From contig CAZIVR010000062.1 in assembly GCA_964542745.1 (NCBI GenBank), positions 1 through 21,439 on the forward strand: a stretch of 21,439 nucleotides of DNA. The letters are read 5' to 3'. This stretch comes from DATKAB01 sp964542745 (lineage in GTDB: Bacteria; Eisenbacteria; RBG-16-71-46). A program made the position numbers and the translations under genes. This document shows positions 16,068-21,439 of the stretch, piece by piece (the first letter of the stretch is position 1; each line of letters opens with the position of its first letter). Under the pieces are notes generated by a model. It searched no databases. It had not been told where the DNA came from and worked only from the letters and a program-made list of their open reading frames with translations.

Positions 16068-19000
16068 GTGCGCGGATTCTTCCGCTCAGCCGCCGCATGG
16101 TCCGCTCTCGCCCTGTTCGCCGGCGCGGGCGCCCCCGGCGCGCACGCGATGACCGTGCGTCCCGCGCCGCAGGACGGCGTGGACTCGCGCGGCCCCTCCG
16201 CCGCCGCGATCCGACGCGTGATGGAGCAGCGCGCCGAGGCATGGCGGTCGTTCCCGCACCGGATCGGCCGGCCCGGCGCCGATCACTCGCCCGGCGCCGC
16301 GCGCCGCGCCGGCTGGCGCCCCGCGCAGTCGACCGCCGGCACGCTCTCGGGAGCGCTCTCCGGCCCCGGCGGCAACCTGTCTCCGCCCGACACGATCCAC
16401 GTGCTCCTGCTCCGCATCGAGTTCGACAACGACCGCGACGGGAACGCCTCCACCGGGAACGGGCGCTTCAACCTGAACCCGGCCGACACGATCGCGAACC
16501 CGGTGGACCGGCCGCCCCACAACCGGACGTTCTTCCGCAAGCACCTCGAGGCCCTCGGCCGCTACTACGACGCCCAGACCTACGGCCGCGTGGTGGTGAC
16601 CGGGCGCGTGTGGCCCACCGAGGAGAACGAGGCCTACCGGGTGAGCGACATGGCCGACTTCGGCCCGTGGCGCTTCAACCGCGACATCGAGGGCGCGGCC
16701 GTCTCGATGTTCCACCGGATGATGAACGCGGCCCACAAGCAGGCGAAGACGCGCGGCGACTCGATCCGCTGGGAGGATTACGACCGGGTGGTGATCGTCC
16801 ACGCCGGCAGCGACCTGCAGAGTGACCTCCGGCGCGACAGCAAGCACGACATCCCGACCTTCACGCTCACGGTCGTGGACACGAGCCGCATGTGGTTCCC
16901 GGACAGCAACCGCGCGCGCCAGCCGGTGGACCGCGTGATGATCCTGCCCGAGACCCAGAACCAGGACGGCTTCTACGGCGCGCTCAACGGCGTGTTCGCG
17001 CACGAGGCCGGGCACCTGTTCTTCGGCTACGGCGACCTCTACGACTTCAACACCGGCTTCCCGGTGGTCGGCCTGTGGAGCCTCATGGACAGCGGCAACC
17101 TCGCCGGCGCGATCGTGCGGATCTCCTCGGGCGAGGAGATCTTCGTGACCGGGCTCCTCCCGCCCAGCGTGGACCCGTTCCACCGCTCGTTCTCCACGGA
17201 CATCCTGAATCTTCCCGAGGTGACGTACGGCGCGCTCGACAGCATTCCGGACTCGCAGCGCGTCCCGGAGATGCGGGTCGTGACGCTCTCGAGCGACGAA
17301 CTGCTGGTGCTCGAGAACCGCTTCCAGGCGATCGGCCCGTCCGACTCGGTGCGGCTCGACCAGGACGACACGACGCGCGTGGTGCTGGGGCCGAAGCTCC
17401 CCGACCGCTACGAGTACGACGCCCTCGCCCCCGGCGGGGGGATCCTGGTGTGGCACGTGGACCTGAGCGTGATTCCCTTCAACACCTCGCTCCGTCCCAA
17501 TCCCGACTTCGGGTTCAACACCAACCACCTGCGGCCGGGGCTCTCGGTGGTGGAGGCGGACGGCCTCGACGACCTCGGCGATCCGGGCTCGCCCTTCATC
17601 CTCGGCAGCTACCGCGACCCCTACTACCGGGGCAACAACACCCTGCTGTCCGACGACACCCAGCCGAGCCTGATTCCCCACATCGGCACGCGCCCGCACG
17701 TGCGGATCGAGGTGCTCGACACCCTGCGCACCCGCATGCGCTTCCGCGCGGAGCGGGACTGGGGGCTCGCCGGCTGGCCGGCCTTCGTGCCGCAGGGGTT
17801 CCCGCCCGGCGGCCCGCAGCTGCTGGCGGTGGACGCCGACGGCGACGGGCTCCTCGAAGTGTGCTGGGCCGGAGGCGACTCCGCGGGCCCGGACAGCACC
17901 GGCATCTTCGCCTACCGCGCGAATGGGCGGCCGCTCGGATCCGGCGTGATGATCAACCTGCCGCGCGCGCCGCTCGGGGTGATGGCCGCCCTGCCGACCG
18001 GCGGGCCGCGCCCGGAGAACGGACCCTCGCTGTTCGCCGTCACCACCGCGCGCGCGGGCACGCCGGTCCCGGGCGACGGAACCGGAGAGCTGTGGCTGGT
18101 GGACCATCGCGGCTTCCCACCCGCGGGCTCGTGGCCGGTGACGCCCGCGGGCGGGCGTGCGTCCACGCCGCCCGTGATCGCGGGCGACTATCCCGACGCC
18201 GCCGTGATCGTGGGCGCGACGGACGGGCATCTCTACGCCTACGACCTCGACGGCTCGCTGCGGGCCCGTTCCGACCAGCCCCTCGGCGGCGCGATCGCGG
18301 GGCGGCTCGCGGTGTGGCGGAGTTCCTCGATTCCGTTCCTGCCGCCGGGGCAGGCGGGCTACGTGGTGGCGGCCGGGAGCGCGGCGGGGGACATTGGGCT
18401 CTTCCTGCTCGATCGCGTCACCCCGGCGGGCTCCCCCGGCCAGGGCCTGTTCCGGCTCGCCGGCTGGCCGAGGGTGCTATCGTCCCGGCCGGGATTCTCG
18501 CCCGATTTCCTGTGGCTCGACCTCGACGGGTCGGGCGGCGCCGCGGGCAACCCCACGGGCTGCGGACCCGGGCAGCCCGAACTGGTGTCACGCGATGCCG
18601 ACCGACTGTGGGCCCACTGCATGAACGGGACCGCGCTGCGGGGTTGGGGCCGCTCGATCGGCGACACGCTCGCGCCGGGGCTCGGCGCCGGCGACCCCGA
18701 CGCCGACGGCCTTCCGGAGGTGCTGGTGCAGACGCACGACTCCAAGATCGCGTTCGTGAACCTGGGCGGCGCGCCGTCGCCGGGATGGCCGAAGCCGGGT
18801 TCTCCCGAGGGCGTGCTGGTCGCCGACACGCTGCTCACCGGGCTGCCGCGCCCGCTGCGGCTGCCCTCGCTCAGTCCGCCGCTGGCGATCGATCTCGAGG
18901 GACGCGGACGTCCCGACGTGGTGGCGCTCAACGTGAGCGGCATCCTCGCGGCGCTGAACGCCGACGGCCGCACGCCCGCCGGCTGGCCGCTCGCCACCGG

Positions 19001-19499
19001 CTCGGGCGTGAGCGGCGCCCCGCTCGCCGCCGATCTCGACCGCGACGGGCGCCTCGACCTGGTCGCGCCGGACCGCTTCGGCTTCCTCTACGCCTACTCG
19101 CTTCCCGCCGACACCGCGTCCGGCAGCGCCACCTCGTGGACCATGCTCGGAGGGGACGTGCGGCGGACCTCGTCGCTTCCGCCCGAGCGCACCGCGCGCG
19201 CGATCGCGCCGCGCGCGGGCCCGCTGGTCCCGGGTTCCCTCAAGGCGTTCCCGAACCCGGCGCGCCGCCGGCCCGTGTCCATCGCCTACACGCTCACCGA
19301 GCCGGCCAGCGTGGAGGTGCGGGTGCTCGACACGGCGGGCCTCGAGGTCGCGTCGTTCCGGCGCGACGGAAGGATCTCGGAGAACCTCGAGACGTGGCAT
19401 CCGGGATCGGTTCCGGCCGGGCTCTACATGGTGCACCTGCGGATCCGCGGCGCGACCCACGAGACGTCGTCGGTGGTGCCGGTGGGGATCCTCAAGTGA
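16068..19499 (+). CDS. Secreted M6-type metalloprotease with propeller and type IX-like C-terminal tail
   Basis: The product is 1143 residues from GTG 16068, which starts a signal peptide (FFRSAAAWSALALFAGAG, AHA). The protease domain covers about residues 100-560. Its zinc motif is HEAGH (His312, Glu313, His316) followed by FGYGDLYD; the Gly and Asp fall one residue later than in the usual HExxHxxGxxD, so there seems to be a one-residue insertion. M6 enzymes (immune inhibitor A type) are secreted endopeptidases. About eight FG-GAP-like blades follow (~17760-19110; DADGDGLLEV, DPDADGLPEVLVQT, DLDRDGRLDLVAP) and close with TMLGGDVRRT. The last ~90 residues form a type IX-like sorting tail: AFPNPARR, VRVLDTAGLEV, VPAGLYMVHL. 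Placement next to PorU-like and PorV-like genes fits a cargo. The stop overlaps the next start (GTGA). Confidence 0.9.
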   Translation: MRGFFRSAAAWSALALFAGAGAPGAHAMTVRPAPQDGVDSRGPSAAAIRRVMEQRAEAWRSFPHRIGRPGADHSPGAARRAGWRPAQSTAGTLSGALSGPGGNLSPPDTIHVLLLRIEFDNDRDGNASTGNGRFNLNPADTIANPVDRPPHNRTFFRKHLEALGRYYDAQTYGRVVVTGRVWPTEENEAYRVSDMADFGPWRFNRDIEGAAVSMFHRMMNAAHKQAKTRGDSIRWEDYDRVVIVHAGSDLQSDLRRDSKHDIPTFTLTVVDTSRMWFPDSNRARQPVDRVMILPETQNQDGFYGALNGVFAHEAGHLFFGYGDLYDFNTGFPVVGLWSLMDSGNLAGAIVRISSGEEIFVTGLLPPSVDPFHRSFSTDILNLPEVTYGALDSIPDSQRVPEMRVVTLSSDELLVLENRFQAIGPSDSVRLDQDDTTRVVLGPKLPDRYEYDALAPGGGILVWHVDLSVIPFNTSLRPNPDFGFNTNHLRPGLSVVEADGLDDLGDPGSPFILGSYRDPYYRGNNTLLSDDTQPSLIPHIGTRPHVRIEVLDTLRTRMRFRAERDWGLAGWPAFVPQGFPPGGPQLLAVDADGDGLLEVCWAGGDSAGPDSTGIFAYRANGRPLGSGVMINLPRAPLGVMAALPTGGPRPENGPSLFAVTTARAGTPVPGDGTGELWLVDHRGFPPAGSWPVTPAGGRASTPPVIAGDYPDAAVIVGATDGHLYAYDLDGSLRARSDQPLGGAIAGRLAVWRSSSIPFLPPGQAGYVVAAGSAAGDIGLFLLDRVTPAGSPGQGLFRLAGWPRVLSSRPGFSPDFLWLDLDGSGGAAGNPTGCGPGQPELVSRDADRLWAHCMNGTALRGWGRSIGDTLAPGLGAGDPDADGLPEVLVQTHDSKIAFVNLGGAPSPGWPKPGSPEGVLVADTLLTGLPRPLRLPSLSPPLAIDLEGRGRPDVVALNVSGILAALNADGRTPAGWPLATGSGVSGAPLAADLDRDGRLDLVAPDRFGFLYAYSLPADTASGSATSWTMLGGDVRRTSSLPPERTARAIAPRAGPLVPGSLKAFPNPARRRPVSIAYTLTEPASVEVRVLDTAGLEVASFRRDGRISENLETWHPGSVPAGLYMVHLRIRGATHETSSVVPVGILK

Positions 19500-20383
19500 A
19501 CCCGCGCGCCCCGCGGACCCGCCGCGCGCACGCGCGTCCCCGCCGCGGCCGGGCGCTCGCGGCCGCCTTCGCCGCCGCGCTCGCGCTTGCCGGAGCGCTC
19601 GCCGGAAGCGATCCCGCCGCCGCGGGCTCGATCCAGGGCTCGCCGCTCGCGCTCGCCACCGTGCGGCTCGCGCGTCCCGAGGCGCCCGCCGCCGCGGATC
19701 CGGCGCGCTTCACGGTCGAGCCCGGCCCGCTGCTCGCGCAGCGCGTCATCACGCGCGAGTGGGGCCCCTCGGACGACTCGGTCTACGTCGAGTACTCGCT
19801 CCCCGGCTACAAGTCGGAGGGCGGCGCCATGCTGTTCTCGGCCCTGGTGCCGGGCGCCGGCCAGCTGTACGTGGGCGAGGGCAGCGGCTGGCTGTTCGTG
19901 GCGGCCGAGGTGGCGGGCTGGGTGTCGCGCTGGGCGTTCCGCGAGCGCGCGAAGGACTTTCGCGACGAGTCGCTCGGCTACGCGGGATCCCCGTACGACT
20001 CCACGAGCAACTGGTCGTTCCTGCGCTACGCCCGCGCCACCAACGGCGACACGCTCGAGCTCCAGCGGCTCTACGCGGGCGACCGCGACGCCTTCTTCCA
20101 CCTGATCGGCTTCGACGAGCGCTTCAAGCACGGCTGGAAGTCCGACGCCTTCGTGGTGCGCGACGCCTACCAGATCCTCGAGAAGAAGTACCAGCGCCAC
20201 CTGAAGCGTGCCCGCTACGCGACCGGCGCGGTGATCCTCACCCACGTGGCGGCGGCGCTCGACGCGCTCCACGCCGCGCGCAAGAACAACTTCCCGCTGC
20301 AGCGCAACCTCAGGCTGCGGCTCGAGGGTTCGCTGGGCCCCGACGGCGAAGCCGTGTCGTTCGCGCTGGAACGGAGGTTCTGA
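19496..20383 (+). CDS. Exported or membrane protein resembling DUF5683, first of a tandem pair
   Basis: The product is 295 residues from GTG 19496, inside the M6 gene's stop region (GTGA), so translation is probably coupled. An Arg-rich start and the hydrophobic stretch LAAAFAAALALAGALAG form a signal peptide. The core begins with the hallmark ALVPGAGQLYVGEGSGW and a hydrophobic segment (LFVAAEVAGWV), then a charged helical middle (RERAKDFRDESLGY, YQILEKKYQRHLKRAR), a second hydrophobic helix (AVILTHVAAALDALHAARK), and two beta-like strands ending in ERRF. The PGxGQ motif with a following hydrophobic helix fits DUF5683-type proteins of FCB bacteria, whose function I do not know. Aromatic endings of this kind are typical of outer-membrane proteins, but too few strands are visible for a full barrel. 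Confidence 0.75.
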   Translation: MNPRAPRTRRAHARPRRGRALAAAFAAALALAGALAGSDPAAAGSIQGSPLALATVRLARPEAPAAADPARFTVEPGPLLAQRVITREWGPSDDSVYVEYSLPGYKSEGGAMLFSALVPGAGQLYVGEGSGWLFVAAEVAGWVSRWAFRERAKDFRDESLGYAGSPYDSTSNWSFLRYARATNGDTLELQRLYAGDRDAFFHLIGFDERFKHGWKSDAFVVRDAYQILEKKYQRHLKRARYATGAVILTHVAAALDALHAARKNNFPLQRNLRLRLEGSLGPDGEAVSFALERRF

Positions 20384-20385
20384 CC

Positions 20386-21324
20386 GTGCGCGGGAGTTTC
20401 GGCGCGGGCCGCGCGGCGCTCGCGCTCGCCTTCGCGGCGTGCGTGGCCGCCGGAGCGGTCCCCGCGCGGGCGGAGCGGTCGCCGCTCGCGTGGACCCCGG
20501 CCGGCCCCGGCGGAATCCCGGACGCGGCGGACGCGCCGGCAGGACCGTGGAGCGGGGAGGGCGGGGACGCCGGGCCGCTCGCGCTCGCCAACCCCTACGT
20601 CGTGCCGCCGGTCGCCGCGGTGCGGCTCGGCGGCGGCAAGCCGCGCGAGGCGAAGCCGCGGTCCACGCGCCGGGGCCGGCGCGCCTCGCAACTCGCGCTC
20701 ACGCCGGAGCGGGCGCAGGCGCTGCTCCGCTCGCTGACGGTTCCGGGCTGGGGGCAGGCGACCCTCGGGCACCGCACGGCGGGCGCGGTGTTCGGCGTCG
20801 TCGAATCCGGCGTGTGGGGCACGTTCATGGCCTTCCGCGTCCAGGAGCACCTGCGCCGCGAGGCCTCGTCCCGCACCGCGCGCATCTTCGCGGGCGTGGA
20901 TCTCGACGGCCGCGACGAGGAGTTCCGCCGGCTGGTCGGGGCGTTCGCGAGCAGCGCCGAGTACAACCTGCTGGTCGTGACGCGCGACGCCGCGAACCAG
21001 TTCTACGACGAGCCCGAACGCTATCGCGACTACATCGCGCGGCACTCCCTGAGCGGCGCGAACGCCTGGAGCTGGACCGACGAGGGAAGCTTCCTGCGAT
21101 ACCGGGCCCAGCGGAAGGACGCGCAGCGCGCCGCGCTCCGCGCCAACACCACGCTGGCGGTGGCGGTGGGGAACCGGATCCTGAGCGTGCTGCACGCGGC
21201 ACGGCTCGCCGGGCGCCGGGCCGCGGTCCCGGACGCGTCCCCGCGCACCTGGAACCTCGAGGTCCTTCCCGCCGGTGGAGACGACCCGACGGCCTATCGC
21301 TTCGGACTGCGCACGAGCTTCTAG
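20386..21324 (+). CDS. Exported or membrane protein resembling DUF5683, second of a tandem pair
   Basis: The product is 312 residues from GTG 20386, with GGAGG (20373-20377) eight bases upstream inside the previous gene; the gap to the previous stop is two bases. It has a signal peptide (ALALAFAACVAAGAVPARA), a low-complexity basic and proline-rich linker (~residues 60-105), then SLTVPGWGQATLGHRTAG with a hydrophobic segment (VFGVVESGVWGTFMAF). A charged helical middle follows (RIFAGVDLDGRDEEFRRL, DEPERYRDYIARH), a second hydrophobic stretch ending LSVLHAARLAGRR, and a final strand ending in RTSF. The order PG(A/W)GQ, helix, charged middle, LHAAR, terminal Phe matches the preceding gene, so they look like diverged paralogs. 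Function is unknown; the pair may act as one unit in the envelope. Confidence 0.75.
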   Translation: MRGSFGAGRAALALAFAACVAAGAVPARAERSPLAWTPAGPGGIPDAADAPAGPWSGEGGDAGPLALANPYVVPPVAAVRLGGGKPREAKPRSTRRGRRASQLALTPERAQALLRSLTVPGWGQATLGHRTAGAVFGVVESGVWGTFMAFRVQEHLRREASSRTARIFAGVDLDGRDEEFRRLVGAFASSAEYNLLVVTRDAANQFYDEPERYRDYIARHSLSGANAWSWTDEGSFLRYRAQRKDAQRAALRANTTLAVAVGNRILSVLHAARLAGRRAAVPDASPRTWNLEVLPAGGDDPTAYRFGLRTSF

Positions 21325-21367
21325 CGCGCCGTCCGGCCCGCCCGCGCGCGGCACGCTCCGGGCGCGG

Positions 21368-21439
21368 GTGGCGCTCGCGTGCGTCCTGCTCGCGGTCGCG
21401 GCGGCGCCGGCGCGCGCCGCCGGGTCCGCGCCGGCCGCG
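21368..21439 (+). CDS. Start of an exported protein, 3' partial (signal peptide only)
   Basis: From GTG 21368 the frame stays open to the window end (24 codons) and reads as a signal peptide: ALACVLLAVAAAPARA, with a likely cut after ARA. It lies 43 bases after the previous stop, and its style matches the neighbouring exported proteins. No clear ribosome binding site is visible, and nothing of the mature protein can be judged. Confidence 0.45.
   Translation, partial: MALACVLLAVAAAPARAAGSAPAA

Noticed and set aside
1..21439. CRISPR arrays, tRNA or rRNA genes, insertion sequences, prophage genes
   Set aside because: Nothing resembling any of these was seen by eye: no spaced direct repeats, no transposase or integrase motifs, and gaps are too short.

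Overview
The window is about 21.4 kb of very GC-rich bacterial DNA with dense coding, short gaps and many GTG starts. The mix of genes suggests an uncultured member of the FCB group, for example Candidatus Eisenbacteria or a Gemmatimonadota-like lineage. The reasons are a gingipain-type (C25) protease next to a PorV-like outer-membrane protein, secreted proteases ending in FlgD-like or 'FPNP' tail domains, FG-GAP/VCBS-like propellers and fibronectin type III domains. The phylum is an inference from gene content only.

Layout: (1) 1-3137, a secreted subtilisin-family (S8) protease whose 5' end lies outside the window; it carries a propeller, an FnIII domain and a FlgD-like tail. (2) 3153-3608 on the minus strand, a small FnIII lipoprotein convergent with it. 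(3) About 3690-5918, a large secreted M23 (LytM-type) metallopeptidase, divergent from the lipoprotein. (4) 5971-10376, a housekeeping pair: dnaE (replicative polymerase alpha subunit) overlapping accA (acetyl-CoA carboxylase) by 4 bases. (5) 10532-10699, a Trm112-type zinc ribbon protein, then 10725-14987, a 1420-residue C25 protease resembling the type IX secretion sortase PorU. (6) After a short structured gap, 15092-16039, a PorV/PorQ-family outer-membrane barrel, and 16068-19499, an M6-type metalloprotease with a propeller and a type IX-like C-terminal tail. (7) 19496-20383 and 20386-21324, two tandem related membrane or envelope proteins resembling DUF5683. (8) From 21368, the probable signal peptide of another exported protein running off the right edge.

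The most interesting part is 10.7-21.3 kb. In Bacteroidota, PorU (sortase) and PorV (shuttle barrel) are adjacent genes that together process and anchor type IX cargo. Here a PorU-like and a PorV-like gene are followed directly by a protease with a cargo-like tail and by two coupled envelope proteins of unknown function. The secretion motor and translocon genes (PorK/L/M/N, SprA/Sov) are not in the window, so whether a full system exists cannot be judged here. No tRNA, rRNA, CRISPR array, insertion sequence or prophage signal was seen, and no stretch over 300 bases lacks a gene.
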